Of a stretch of DNA of 64,000 nt, positions 48,863-61,104 are shown in pieces. Location: NCBI RefSeq assembly GCF_036320965.1, contig NC_092265.1, forward strand, positions 2,748,501-2,812,500. Reading direction: 5' to 3'. Numbering within the stretch: the first letter of the stretch is position 1; each line of letters opens with the position of its first letter. Both the position numbers and the translations under genes were made by a program. This DNA is from Panulirus ornatus. Taxonomy: Eukaryota; Arthropoda; Malacostraca; Decapoda; Palinuridae. The notes beneath the pieces are model-generated. The model had not been told where the DNA came from, ran no database searches, and worked only from the letters and a program-made list of their open reading frames with translations.

Positions 48863-50870
48863 AGCAACATGACTCCCGTAAATGTCAATGAAAAACATTT
48901 CATATAATGTTAATCATCTTTGTCGTCTTAAGGAAATAATGATAATTATGATAATTCACGTTACACTATTTCAAAAAGTAATTTTCAAGGGATGTTTTTT
49001 GGCTGAAAATTTGTTTACTGATACAACACAAGTGCCAAGAAATGCTCATCCTATATAATCCAGGAGATAAACACCAGACATTGTGTATCAATTATCATTA
49101 TGCTCGCTCATTCTGCAGACAGCTCCATCTAGCGTCGTGCCTTTTCGTTTCCTCTTGATGTAACAGCAAATTTTCTGCCGCCAGGCCAGTCATTAAGCGC
49201 TCGTGTTAGCGGTTGTGTTCAGAATAGCAGAATGACTTTAGCAGTATAACCCCAACAAAGATCCTTATCACACACCCCAGACTGCTTTTACAGTGGCAGA
49301 TAATGTCTATAAAACAGTTAATATCATTTTAACGATTCACCGTTGCACATAAGAACTGACACAACGAGGAGATTAACAGAACTATCGTACTGTTGCGTTA
49401 TCATCGTCTGCACGTACACCACACGACACATGAGGCGATGGAGATCATAGACTAAATCATCTGGACACACGCGCTCCAGGTAATGTTCCACTCGATTGTT
49501 TCAGAAAAGAAAAAGAAAAAAGGTAATTCTATGTCTATTTCGTAATCATAATTGCAGTGCGGCATGTCACACGCACAATCAGTCGTCCAGGAATTGTAGA
49601 GTATTGTGCTACGGTGATCGGAGGTGAGGAAGTGGCGCAGACACGCAGGTCCTGGCAGGCAGGTGGCGGTCATGCCCACAGTACCTCCTCACCTCACCTC
49701 ACCTGCCGCTATAACGGAGCGAAATTGAACATCGGACTTGGGTAATGATGGATGTTAGCCCCTAGCTACCCTGCCCTAGCTTGTCCTCCAGGTTTAGCTT
49801 AGCAAGTGGGGGCGAAAGACGGTCATTTAATGTAATTATTCAGGTCCTAATGACGAACTAAGAGGTAGGAACTAAAGATGATTCAGCGCCGTCGGGGCTC
49901 GGAAAGATCTGGGCACCAGATCTTTATAGAATAAATGATAAAAAAGATGTTGACATCTGACCTGCATTATCTCGCGAGACACCTGTGGTTGTACCAGGCT
50001 GCATCCGATGATCGAAGAAGGCAAGCTGCCACTTTCTCCGGTGACTGGTAGGAACAGCTTGGGAGAAAGAGGGTGGCGGAGGTGCCAGTTTTACTAGTGT
50101 CTGTGTGTGTGTGTGTCTTACATAAGGAGGACGAGAGGGAAGAGAAAGATTAATACTGAGCTACCCACTGGAATGACTGTCTATGGGTGACGTAGGAGGG
50201 GAAAGTGCCAGGTTTACCGCCGACTGTTAATGACTGAGGGGAGGAGGTGGGCTAGAGTGGACGTGGACAGACTGGTAATTCATCATTGATTAGAACGAGC
50301 GATTGGAGAGGGATGGGAAGACGGGCAGTAGTTAGTCTAGCCTGCGGTTGGTTCGGATGACTGGGAGGGGAAAGGAGTTCGTATCATATGTGGCTGAAGC
50401 GAGTGACTGGGGAAGGGGCAGCTAGTTTCGTCACTGATCAGAGCCAGAGATTGCAGTGTCGGTGGAGGCGGGAAGGGGACGGACAGAATGCCCCCTGATT
50501 ATGTGCGGCCGTCAGGAAATTACTTTATGTTGGAGGGAGCCATAGAGGCTTCCGAGCCGATACAGAGTTAGGGAACACCCTGATTACGCTGTATGTATGG
50601 TAAGCCATGACTCACCGATGAACACGTGCGTTCAAAGTAACATTCATGTGTTTGATGTCTCTTGAATTCACTAGCTGTCACCTCGAAAAATCTCTGTTTT
50701 AAATAACTATGATATCATGGTCAAATGAGATAATGCATCCATCTTTATCTAATCAAGAATCTGCTTTAAACGTTAACAAGTCTCTCCTCTTTTTCTTAAG
50801 TCGTATTCCCCAGTACGTAGTTACTATTACTGACACATCCCATCTCCAGTCCTCTAAAACTCAAGCACAT
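48857..50870. other. No gene seen
   Basis: About 2 kb of mainly unique-looking DNA. From 50030 to 50560 phrases such as 'gactgggaggggaaag' and 'ggtgccagttttac' recur loosely, suggesting a very old ~60-bp tandem repeat. A short GT run lies at 50099-50116. Confidence 0.45.
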
Positions 50871-50872
50871 AA

Positions 50873-51091
50873 TTGAACCCTAGTTTTTCTTTCTTCTTGG
50901 AAGTATGCCTACGTGCAGGTCATCCATCTTGTGTAGCATTGGCGCTAAAGAAGAGAGTGCTCAAATTATCTAGAGACCGGGCCTCAGTAAGTGAAGTATA
51001 TTGCAAGTTGCATAGCGAGAAAAGTGTTTACAGGGATTGGGAGGCACTGAAAGAATTATTCAGCAATCTATATTCTAATTGTATGGTTTAA
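50873..51091 (+). CDS. Unrecognised short frame, possible exon
   Basis: I do not recognise this product. The frame LNPSFSFFLEVCLRAGHPSC...LKKRVLKLSRD...WEALKELFSNLYSNCMV ends in TAA and is compositionally protein-like, with a Lys/Arg-rich middle and a hydrophobic C-terminus. A pyrimidine-rich TTTTTCTTTCTTCTTGGAAG precedes 50904 and GTAAGT occurs at 50987. An 83-bp internal exon 50904-50986 within this frame is therefore conceivable. No neighbouring exon was identified. A mobile-element remnant is the main alternative. Confidence 0.25.
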   Translation: MNPSFSFFLEVCLRAGHPSCVALALKKRVLKLSRDRASVSEVYCKLHSEKSVYRDWEALKELFSNLYSNCMV

Positions 51092-51963
51092 AAAGGTCGA
51101 ACAACACGAGCGCAGTGCTGTTTGTTATGTGTTTACACCAGAGGAGAGGTCTGTTCATGTCTTGTGCCCACATCACATGACAATGGTTGATGTGTCGTGT
51201 CCTGACAAAATTGCGGTGGAAAAGTATTGTGATATGATGATTATCATCTTAAGTTTTGGTCATCCTCTTTGCCTACAACACTAAACTTTTGTGTTGTGTC
51301 GTGTGCTGACAACGCTAAAGTGGGTCGGTGTGTTATTTGCGGACGACATTGAAGTAGGTTGGAGTTTGTTGGGCAGATAAAACTGAGGCGAACTGGAAAT
51401 ATGATCACGCAAGTGTGTAGTCGCTGGTGACCCGTCCGTCAATATACGGCCAAGTATCTCATGCTACTGAGGAAAGTTTTCTTCAGTGGAGAAAACTCGT
51501 AATCTCACAACCACTGAGATGAGAAAACTTTCTCGCAAATCCCGTCTTTACTAAGATAAGAAATATCCTTGAAACACCTCCAGCCATCCTCTACTGACCC
51601 GACGAAACACGAAGGTTCTCATCACGAGTTTGGCTCCTTCGGTTCCCCTTTTTTTCAACACTTCCTGCCACGGCGAGCCCCGAGCCGCCGTGCCGGCTGG
51701 GCCAGCCAGCCAGCATGAAGTACCGTAGTCTTACCTTGGTTGGGTATTGGTGGGTGTCTTGCGAGGCAGGCCCTGCTTTACTGCCGCCCCTCATGCCTTT
51801 ATGTCTTACTGGCGGGGAATCAGGCAGGTGAGGCGAGGGTCTCCTCATTATCCTGGGAGCCCTTGTGCTCTCCCTCCTGCTAGTTAGGTAACAGACTGAT
51901 GAAGGATGCTGAATGACGGGGCATTGTGATTCACGGAAAGATGGCCAGTACAGTGAATGAATA

Positions 51964-51966
<3 letters not shown>
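51092..51966. other. No gene seen; loose repeat at 51180-51380
   Basis: 'tgtcgtgtcctgacaa', 'gtgtcgtgtgctgacaacg' and related phrases recur, an old degenerate tandem repeat. The rest is ordinary. Confidence 0.45.

Positions 51967-52002
<36 letters not shown>
51967..52002. repeat. (AT)n microsatellite
   Basis: TA run of about 36 bp. Confidence 0.98.
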
Positions 52003-52005
<3 letters not shown>

Positions 52006-53164
52006 GATCGACTTCCCATACAGTTTTCGGGAGTGATACATATAACCCACGTGAGACACCGGGCTTGTCTCGCGCGGGACGGGGTTGGTCTGCAGCGCTC
52101 GGCAGCTGATGACCTGACGTGACCTCCCTACACCTGCTTCCGGGCATCTTGAGGGTCAAGTCCATATCAGGAAAAGCTCTTAGCGGCGCGCACGATACGC
52201 ACGCCATCCGTGCCCGCCTCTACAGACCCGGGGCGCTGGGTCGAAGTTCGGACTAGCTAAATCAAGCCGGGCCGCTAACAAGCGTTTTGGGGTTTGCTCT
52301 CGAGAGGTCGAGTGTGGCGTTGGAGAGAGATATGCGAGGCGGGAGCCGCCACGCTTGGCTACACGGGAGCGGAAACGGTCGTACCTGACTGGTATCTGAT
52401 CCCCGTCTAGGGCCAAGGAGGGGAAAAAAATATTATTAATAGCATCATCTTGCAGGGAGGAACGAGGGCAAATGAGAGAGTGGAGATACCATCGCTCTGG
52501 CCAAACTTAAATATTACATTACTGAAATGATATGTTGCGCCTTATCTGTTAACACCTGTATCATCTTATCATCGTAATGAGGGCAGAATGATACGTTCTG
52601 AATTGACAAAGTTAGAAAAAAAAAGTTAATAGTAAAATAATGATGAGGAAGTGAATTATAGGTAATTATGGTAATGAAATGTCCTATAGTACCTTTAGAG
52701 ATAAAAAAAGAGGAGAATACGATGAGTAATTGAATTTGAATTACTTTAAAATGAGGTCCCAGAAACACGGGAATATGATAAGAGAGGGTCCTCCACGACA
52801 CCTGCGTCCGAGGTCACCCCCGATGGTTCGCTGAAAGGTTAGAGGTGGTAGGACAGGTGCCTGGACTGCCAACGTTAAAAAGAAAAACGAAAAACGGGAG
52901 AAGAAATGGTCTGGTGTTATGATCCTCTGGGTTATGGTCCTGAGTTCCACCTGCCCCGTCCGCCCCGTCCCGCCACGCCCCACAACGTCGCTGGGGAAGT
53001 TATGCTCGACTTTGCTGGAGCAGATGACTCTCAACTGTTGTGCCGTGTTGTACACGTGGAGGGTTGTAACGGACTGGTTGTGTAAAGATGCTTGAGTATA
53101 TATGGAGGGATGTACAGCGGTGGTGATAGGCGTGCGAAAGGTTTTAATGAATTAGTGGAGTACA
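52003..53164. other. No gene seen
   Basis: Ordinary sequence; 53046-53075 contains one diverged unit of the minisatellite to the right. Confidence 0.45.
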
Positions 53165-53448
53165 TGTTGAGGGTTGTACAAGAATGGTGGTGTACATGTG
53201 GAGGGTTGTACTGGAGTGGTGGTGCACACGTGGAGGGTTGGACAGGAGTGGTGGTGCACACGTGGAGGGTTGGACTGGAGTGGTGGTGTACATGTGGAGG
53301 GTTGGACTGGAGTGGTGGTGCACACGTGGAGGGTTGGACTGGAGTGGTGATGCACACGTGGAGGGTTGGACTGGAGTGGTGGTGCACACGTGGAGGGTTG
53401 GACTGGAGTGGTGGTGCACACGTGGAGGGTTGGACTGGAGTGGCTGTC
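53165..53448. repeat. 32-bp minisatellite, ~9 copies
   Basis: GTGGAGGGTTGGACTGGAG followed by TGGTGGTGCACAC recurs every 32 bases (for example 53231 and 53263). Right-hand copies are nearly identical; the two leftmost read GTTGTAC. Because the unit lacks stop codons in all frames, all six frames stay open across it (for example VEGWTGVVVHTWRVGLEWW). The long frames are not genes. Confidence 0.95.
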
Positions 53449-53599
53449 TGGAATGACCCCAGGACAGGGTGCTGCAGCCAGCGTGGAGCAAGGCGGTCGA
53501 CGGGATGGCTCCTGCTGCTGCTGTGGTAGTGGTGGTGGTGGTGGTGATATGGTCAGCATCATTGTCATGCGTCTCCAGTGTGAGGAAATCTCCCTATGT

Positions 53600-53815
53600 G
53601 ACGATCGGACAACTCCCCACGAGACAACTCCCTAATAATAACTCCCCATCGGACAACTCCCCACCACCCAACTCCACCCTGACAACCCTTTGCAAGTAGA
53701 CTCCCCCGCTAGTCAACTCCCCCGTTAGAGAACTCCATCACCAGACAGCTCCCAAGCGGCCGGTCCCCTCCCCGCCACAGCTACTCCACACTCCCAAGCG
53801 AGCCACTCCCTCCCT
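53600..53815. repeat. Degenerate ~19-bp ACAACTCCC array (left arm of inverted pair)
   Basis: CGGACAACTCCCCAC, GAGACAACTCCC, AATAACTCCCC, GTCAACTCCCCCG and related units recur. The reverse complement of the same unit forms the array at 54550-54745. Confidence 0.75.
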
Positions 53816-53981
53816 CTCAAGGTACCTTCACCACCTCAGCAAGAAACATACAGCCGCCTGTGTTGGGTCTCGCTACATTACGGCCAAGGTCTTGCTCTGT
53901 GTAAAACCCGAAGGGAAAAAGTTGAAATTTTATCACATTTCTCAAGAGAAAAAGAATCGCAAATATAACGGATTCCGACAT

Positions 53982-54539
<558 letters not shown>

Positions 54540-54745
54540 GGGACGCAAAGAGGGGTGTCATACGGTGAGGATTTGTACGGTGGGGAGTTGTACGGTAGGG
54601 GTACTCTGGTGCGGTAAGGGGGTTCTCCAATGGGGGTGTTGTAAGTTATGCAGTTGTCTGAGAGGGAGTTGTGCGGTCAGGAGTGCTCTGGGAGGGAGTT
54701 GTGCGGACAGGAGTTGTGCCCGAGGGAGTGCTCTGGGAGAGAGGA
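54540..54745. repeat. Degenerate GGGAGTTGT array (right arm of inverted pair)
   Basis: GTGGGGAGTTGTACGG, GAGGGAGTTGTGCGG (twice) and ACAGGAGTTGTGCCC recur about every 20 bases. These are the reverse complement of the 53.6-kb units. Confidence 0.75.
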
Positions 54746-55698
54746 AGGTGAGTTGTTTGGTGAATAGGGACAAGTGAACTGGTTCAGCTGAAATCTCCTC
54801 CAAAATACTGAAAGAATCTAACCGGCAAATAGCTTTTCCGATCAACAAAATATCGAGCAAATAACTGCAGGAAGGGAAGGTGCCTGCTGATTGGAGGCCT
54901 GTCTAAGAAGGAAAGGATGGAGAATATGATTCGAACTACCGTCCCATAATCACACTTGTACCTCCTGTGAGGTAGAGTCAAATGCTTTCTGACAGTCAAA
55001 ATACTCGCAAACCATTCAATATTTTCCTTTGTCCAAAACAGAGTTCACATCACGCCTTCATAGAAGTCTAAGATGTTTGTTTCGCTTGACGTCCATTTCC
55101 TGAATCGGTCCGTGTTTTTGCTCATTTGTTTCTTCCTTGCAAGTAGTCATCCATTTGCTTTCAGATTGTCTTTTTCAATATTCTGCAAATCACGCTCGCA
55201 AGAGAGTGTTAAATGGTTTGCCTAACCTTCCCATTCTCCTTTAATCTAGGTATGATTCTTATCTTCTTCCACTCCCTGGATACTTTATCTTTCTCCAAGC
55301 GACATATTGAACACCTCTTTAATTGGCATCTGAAGCGTTTCTGTACACTTGTTTTTAATTGAATATGGAGAACTTTCGTCAGGAGTCTTATCATTGTCAA
55401 GACCCTTTACTGGTTTCTTTTATATATTTCTAGATATTTTATTGTTCTCTAAGGCCTCTTCCTCATTCTGTCTCATTGGTACTGGGGTTATAGTGCCGCC
55501 CAATATGATAACGCCTTTGAACTTAGCATTTAGCTCCTCGCTTATCTTTACGTCATCTACAACTCTTCCCCTCTGAATATCTTATCCTGATTAGCTGCTC
55601 ATTAACTGACAGTCTCTTTCTGATGAACGCGTATGGGTGTGTGGGGAGAGGGGGACCTCTAGTGCGTATTTGTCGACCCCTCGTCTGTGCCAACCTCT

Positions 55699-55699
<1 letters not shown>
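54746..55699. other. No gene seen
   Basis: About 950 bp of AT-leaning sequence with no recognised feature. Confidence 0.45.

Positions 55700-55732
<33 letters not shown>
55700..55732. repeat. (GT)n microsatellite
   Basis: GT run of about 33 bp embedded in a loose 'cctctggtgtgtg' repeat (55655-55780) from which it may have grown. Confidence 0.97.
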
Positions 55733-55733
<1 letters not shown>

Positions 55734-55899
55734 CCCTCTGATGTATGAGGATATCTGGTTTGTGTCGACCTCTGGTATAAAACCTTCTGTCTGCATCACC
55801 CCCGCTTGTCTTAGTTACGCTTGCGTCTCTCTCCCCATCTGTCTACATCACCTGAATATAACAGACATCTCTATGATATGTTGTATAGTCTGTGTGAGC

Positions 55900-56050
55900 G
55901 ATTAACTCCTCAGAGTCCACTGGGACGGTTGTCTTCTCATGAATCCGTTAGACCAGTTAACTTTTTAGAGTCAGTCAAAGTTGAAAACTACTGAGAGTCC
56001 GTTCAGAGTGGTTATGATTTAAGAGTCCGTTAGAGCGGTAGAGTAACAGG
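55900..56050. repeat. Degenerate AGAGTCCGTTAGAGC repeat
   Basis: 'agagtccactggga', 'gaatccgttagaccagtta', 'gagagtccgttcagagtggtta' and 'agagtccgttagagcggta' recur at roughly 35-50 bases. An old tandem repeat. Confidence 0.6.
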
Positions 56051-56079
56051 ACCACTTCTATCCAGCTCTATCACAGCTG

Positions 56080-56215
56080 AGTCTTTGAGGACGACAGAAT
56101 GACGACACCCTTTGGCCTCTGATCCGCCCCTCAGTGGATAGGCTGAGGGTCATGCCACCGTATTCTAGGGTATGACTGCCGAAGTCAAGGGTTGTATTGT
56201 TGTGCTCAAGAGTCG
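56080..56215. repeat. Foldback-like family copy, degraded
   Basis: Left: GAGTCTTTGAGGACGACAGAATGACGACACC. Core: 'ctttggcctctgatcc...gggtcatgccacc'. Right: reverse-type AGTCAAGGGTTGTATTGTTG and TGCTCAAGAGTCGTATAGC. Same order of parts as the 23.5-kb copy. Confidence 0.6.
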
Positions 56216-56310
56216 TATAGCTATATCTATATACGCCTCAAGTTGCAGATGTATAGCTACATCTATATAAACCTCAAGCTGTGGATGTATAGCTAAATCT
56301 ATACAAACGT
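56214..56310. repeat. ~36-bp tandem repeat, 2.7 copies
   Basis: GTATAGCTATATCTATATAC-type units followed by CCTCAAGTTGCAGAT recur at about 56214, 56250 and 56286. Confidence 0.88.
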
Positions 56311-58179
56311 TTCACTCATATAGCGATACTAGACCTTTACAAGATACGTTTGAACCGAGCTGTGTTACAGTTACCCGTATACAAACGTGTTTACGTATCG
56401 TAATCAACCCTCTCGTATGTTATTACACAATTGTCCACAACTGGTCCATTCCTCACCGTCGTAAAATGTGTTCACTGTATATTTCCACTACCTCATAAAA
56501 AGGAGTATCCTTTCCCACTCTGCCCGAACAGTACCGACCAATTATTAGACACTGTCATTACATATAACGAATTATTTGGTTTTGTTCCATTATCACAGAT
56601 GCAGTTACCGTATGTGTACCTACTGTGCAGTTTGTATTCTTGTGGATGGTGATACGGTACTTGCTTGTGCATATGTGTTGTTTATTCGCTCTGAATTAAT
56701 CGTAATCTGTCATGTTGCCGAATTGTATTGTGTGACGTAGCGATTGCGCTCAATTTTTTTTTTTAGTGAGTTTGTGTTGATTTTTTTAAGTTGAAAGTCA
56801 TGTCTGATATACTCTCTACCACTTGTGGAGTTTTGGCTTTTCTTGAAAATTCTCTTTTGTTAATTCCTGTCGCTGTTTTGAAACTGTTCCATTTGTTTAG
56901 ATTCATATTCCTCTAGTTTAATCATATATTTCATTACCTTCAAAATAACTGTACTGTTGTATCAACTCCTGTTTAAGTTGCTACTGTTATTGTTTAACTC
57001 GGGATTACTGTTGGTTTAAGACCTTCAATTTGTGGTTTATTATCTCTGTTGTCTTAATCCCTGCTGGGTTAAACCGAACCTCCTCCTCTTATTGCTGTTA
57101 CTGGTGCTGCTGTACTGCTGTTCCAGCCACCCTGTTGGTGCTGTACTACAACTACCGTATCCGCTACATTTTCATCCTCCGCTCTGTTAGCACTGCTTTA
57201 GACCCGCTTTATACATGCTGCTGTTATCGCTGCTGTAGCTGCTGCTGCTGCTACCCCTGCTGGTACTGCCCCTCCCGCCATACCTGACGTTTTTCACCTT
57301 CCTACTTTTGTCATCGTAACTCCCAACACTTTTATCCATCCCCCTCACTGCTCCTGTTGTGACCGTCCTGGCACATAATCACGACTTTACACTTTATTAC
57401 TTTTTTTTTCTCCTGTCCGTCTCCCTATCTGTGCCCCTGGTACCTTAACCCACCACATTACTCAGACTAAACCTGAGTGAGGGTGTCCCACGTCCCTCGT
57501 CGCTATTTTACACTCCTTCGCCACCAGAGTCCACCTTCTTCCACCTCGTACAACCTGTTAGATTCGACTCGCCTATTTTCTCCCCCACCATCTCCTCCTC
57601 CCTCAGTGCTTGTCTCGTCTTGTTCCGTTTACCGCAAGGCGCCTGCTCGGTGATAACAATCGTTAAGAAGAAGGGTTAGGAGTGGACAAATTACCGCAGC
57701 TCTTGACAGGTGATTCATTTAAGGTAATGGTAGTAATTGTGGCATATTCCAGCACGGGTGGAGGAGAGGGGGGGGTGGTGAGAGGGGAGAGAAGGGGGGC
57801 TGGGGACTGATTTACAGTCATGGGGGCAAGGGGCCGTGAAGGGGATCTAAATACATCGAGGCATCCGTCCGTCCCTGTGTTTCATATGATACACGATATA
57901 ATCCTCCAAGACCTGATTCTTTTTTTTTTTTTTTTTTTGTCCCATGCAGTTGTGATGGCAGTCGTCCTGGATCTCATTTAAGGGAGTGAGTGAGGGGAGC
58001 GGATGTCGGCCGCTGAGGACACTGTTGTCTTGATCATCTCTGCCGATTTCAGTCCTGATGAATGTTTCATTTTCTTTTTTCTTTTTCTTTTTTCTTCTCC
58101 CCTGTTTGATGAAGAAAGACTGGGCGTTGGCTGGTATTACAGATGTGTATGACAGCTGTTACTTATTGCCTCACGGTGA

Positions 58180-58182
<3 letters not shown>
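56311..58182. other. No gene seen
   Basis: About 1.9 kb. CTG-rich imperfect patches at 57090-57260, a T18 run at about 57920 and a T/C-rich patch at 58067-58100. No coding frame with a domain. Confidence 0.45.
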
Positions 58183-58238
<56 letters not shown>

Positions 58239-58248
58239 CACACACACC
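58183..58248. repeat. (CA)n microsatellite with one G interruption
   Basis: CA run of about 66 bp, interrupted by CG near 58232. Confidence 0.98.
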
Positions 58249-58339
58249 CTCCCTCCCAGCCCCGCATTTATTACCTTCTCAGGTAATGACTTTATTGCAG
58301 TCAATAAATCCATTATATGAACATAATGTGTGTAAGTCA

Positions 58340-58341
<2 letters not shown>

Positions 58342-58422
<81 letters not shown>
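58342..58422. repeat. (CT)n microsatellite
   Basis: Uninterrupted CT run of about 81 bp. Confidence 0.99.
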
Positions 58423-58425
<3 letters not shown>

Positions 58426-58580
58426 CTTTCTCTTTTTCAGCACTTTTTGGGATATTAATGCTACCATATGTATACGAAATGAGTGCCTAAGAAACAAAAA
58501 TTCTTTGGCCCAGCAAATAAATGAGTTCATGTGTGTTTACTTGAGTGATGTATGTCTAAGTTTGGGGTGTTGCGTGTTTG

Positions 58581-58599
58581 AGCGCGCGCGTGCGCGCGC

Positions 58600-58641
<42 letters not shown>
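58581..58641. repeat. (CG)n-(TG)n alternating purine-pyrimidine tract
   Basis: GCGCGCGCG, TG, then CGCGCGCGCG passes directly into a GT run of about 40 bp. The 60-bp tract is alternating purine-pyrimidine throughout, the classic composition for left-handed Z-DNA. Confidence 0.95.
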
Positions 58642-58644
<3 letters not shown>

Positions 58645-60156
58645 ATCATGTCTACCTTTTGTTTTCCTCTTTCAAATCCTGAATTTGTTCAGTTTCTAAT
58701 TACAGAATTACAGACTTCACACATACTCATATACTTATTTTCTTTGAGATACTCAAATGTTCTATAAACTCATCATGCATAACCCGCCTTTCATATTTTC
58801 TTATTGATTTATTGATTTTTCCCAAGTATTTGTGACATATTCCACTCTTGCATACATCAAATGTTAAAGAAAAGAATATTCTCACTGTATTTTTCTACAC
58901 GGGTGAGATTGATGAGACATTGAGCTCCTTGGTTGAGCACCAAGACCTATTTGTCCTTGCTCTCCTCATTAGATTCTCCCTACTTAGCTTTTCCCTCCAT
59001 AATGCACTCCCGAAAACCCTCCAACAACCCTTCCCGAACTCTTTCAACTCCCAGAACCTCTCCTCCAGTCAGCATTAAGAGAGGTTTGCGAGGCTTCACC
59101 TCCAGCCACCGACCACCCATGGACGAAAATGATGAGTAGAGACCTGATCTCAAATGACATATATAAAAAAAGACTATAATAAGTAAGTGAAGAAAGGGGA
59201 GAAAAATTGATTTATAAGTCTGAAAGAAAATGGAAAACCTGCATGTTAAAATAAGTCAGGTTGTAGCTGTTGGGAAAGACATGAGGGGGTCAAACAATGC
59301 CAAAGCTAACCGGTGTTGGGAAAGAAATAGACATCACAACGACCCACCCTTAAGTCGCCAACGGCCACACAGTAATGATATGACGTAGTGGTAGCACTTA
59401 CGTGTACACAGACATAAGTTACACCTTAATTATTCATTAGAACACTTGGGTATTTCTCCCCGAGCGTTGACAAAGGAATTCTTTCGGCTGGACAGATATT
59501 AATTGTTATTATAAAGTCAATTTGGCTCCAGCGTCCATTAATATGTTTACTTCACATCAGCAACACATTAAGCGTAACGTAGCCGCTAATGGTCGCTAAA
59601 GTTAGTAAAGTGCGCTATACTGGCGACAATTCATCAGTTTTGTTATGATATGATATATATGTACGGCATGAACAGCTGCCACCTTGAACAGTGAGAATTA
59701 GTGTGGTCAGAGGTGGACCCAATGGTGCTTGTTGAAGCACTACCCCTGCGGGGTGGTAGGACAGCGATAAAGGAAAGGTAGACATATTGTGAATTTGACT
59801 TTGAAGTTCTGTCATGACAAAATGGTTTTACTTTGTGTAAAAAATTTTCACTTTGAAAGAATATTTCTTTCTGTTTTGCTTTGAGCGTACACAGTGATAG
59901 ATTTGGCGTTCATTTTAGTACATTGTTTTTATATGTACCTAAGATTTCTTTCTCCTTTAGATTTGACATCCATTACAATAGATATCTTTTCTCTTCCACA
60001 TAGGTTTTTTGCTTGAATTCAAACGCTTATTCTAAGAGAGTTTATAATTTGGTTAATGAAATAGTACCTTATTCTAATCAATTTGTTTTTACAAATGATC
60101 TAATAAGAGTAATCTTACTTCATTCTAATGCATATTTTTTTTTTTTTTTTTTGCAG
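58642..60156. other. No gene seen
   Basis: About 1.5 kb, AT-rich. T-rich tract at 60137-60152 ends in TTGCAG, a splice-acceptor-like site discussed with the next entry. Confidence 0.45.
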
Positions 60157-60233
60157 ATGATCCAAGAAGTGCAATGTTATTCTCATAAAGCTTGTTCAAC
60201 TGTTCCTTATGACCTGCCTCCAAGCTGACTGAT
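60157..60233 (+). other. Candidate exon with strong splice signals
   Basis: A T-rich tract ending TTTTTTTTGCAG (to 60156) precedes a 77-bp segment that is followed by GTAAGTA at 60234-60240. Both signals fit the animal splice consensus well. In one frame it reads ATG plus 22 codons (MIQEVQCYSHKACSTVPYDLPPS) and a stop; the other two frames also contain stops. It would therefore have to be untranslated, a terminal coding exon with a UTR intron, or part of a non-coding RNA. This is a pattern match only. Confidence 0.3.
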
Positions 60234-60483
60234 GTAAGTAAATACGACGTTTAGTGTTGACCATCAGGATGCATTTGGAGACCTCACTTACCCATGCCAC
60301 ATGTGGACCTACTTTTCCTAAGTGTGCCACTGCTTTTGATACCTTCCAGTCTACCGCCTCCACAATGTCACCAGTTCTCACCACTACCCTGCCACTATGT
60401 CCTGGGCAGGCTTCCTCTACTTGACTTACACCGTCGCTCCACTTCACTTTATCCTCTACCTTCCCCACAGTAATCCCTTTCAT
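60196..60483 (-). CDS. Unrecognised short frame
   Basis: I do not recognise this product. A 95-codon minus frame with a protein-like composition reads VEEACPGHSGRVVVRTGDIVEAVDWKVSKAVAHLGKVGPHVAWVSEVSKCILMVN in its centre, given here only in part as a description. No repeat explains its openness. It overlaps the candidate exon on the other strand. It may be a mobile-element remnant or chance. Confidence 0.2.
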   Translation of the reverse strand: MKGITVGKVEDKVKWSDGVSQVEEACPGHSGRVVVRTGDIVEAVDWKVSKAVAHLGKVGPHVAWVSEVSKCILMVNTKRRIYLHQSAWRQVIRNS

Positions 60484-60944
60484 ATAACTGACCCTCCAAG
60501 TGTTACGTTCTATATAGCTCCACTCCTTACTACTTCCCCCACATAGCTCCCCTTCCGTTATCTTCCCCCGTTTAGCTTCTCTCCCGTTACCTTCCCCTAT
60601 TCATCTTCTCTCCTGTTACTACCTCTTCCTCACCTCACATCTCTGATTTGATGCTATAAGGAGACAGGAGTAAGCTGGTGTCTCGAGTTGAGTCCTGCTC
60701 CCCTGCTGTGTACTTGCTGTACAATGTAAAACTAGCGCGTGAAACATGGTAACTGTATAGTTGCCGAGCTTTATTAGTTTACGGTGTTAAGCTTAAGCCG
60801 ATTCATATAATTTAGTTATTAATAACTGCTATTGGTCTTATTGGCTATCGTAGCTTAGGCAGTGGTAGTTATTGATGATTGGTATTATCATGCTCGAGTA
60901 TTATAGGATGCAGGGAGAGGGGGGGGTGTCGACGACGTGGTGTT

Positions 60945-61095
60945 CATGGTGTGAAATGATATGGCTGTACCTAAGCCAGGTACGCGATCTATCGACCATC
61001 CCCCAGGGGAGGATAAACAGCTGGGTTGACTGTGGGTCGACTGCCGCAACTAGGATTCGAACCTATGCACTACTGTATTGTAGCAGGATATGAAC
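60945..61095 (-). mobile_element. tRNA-derived SINE copy
   Basis: In minus sense a B box GGTTCGAATCC lies at 61062-61052. It is followed by a body with GCGGCAGTCGACCCACAG and TCAACCCAGCTGTTCATCC, matching the body of the plus-strand copy at 14822-14880. An A-box match upstream is poor. The left (3') limit near 60945 is approximate. Confidence 0.7.
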
Positions 61096-61104
61096 AGGTA
61101 CCAT

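Noticed and set aside
53152..53568. Several overlapping frames of 90-145 codons on both strands
   Set aside because: Produced by a stop-free 32-bp minisatellite; all six frames are open.
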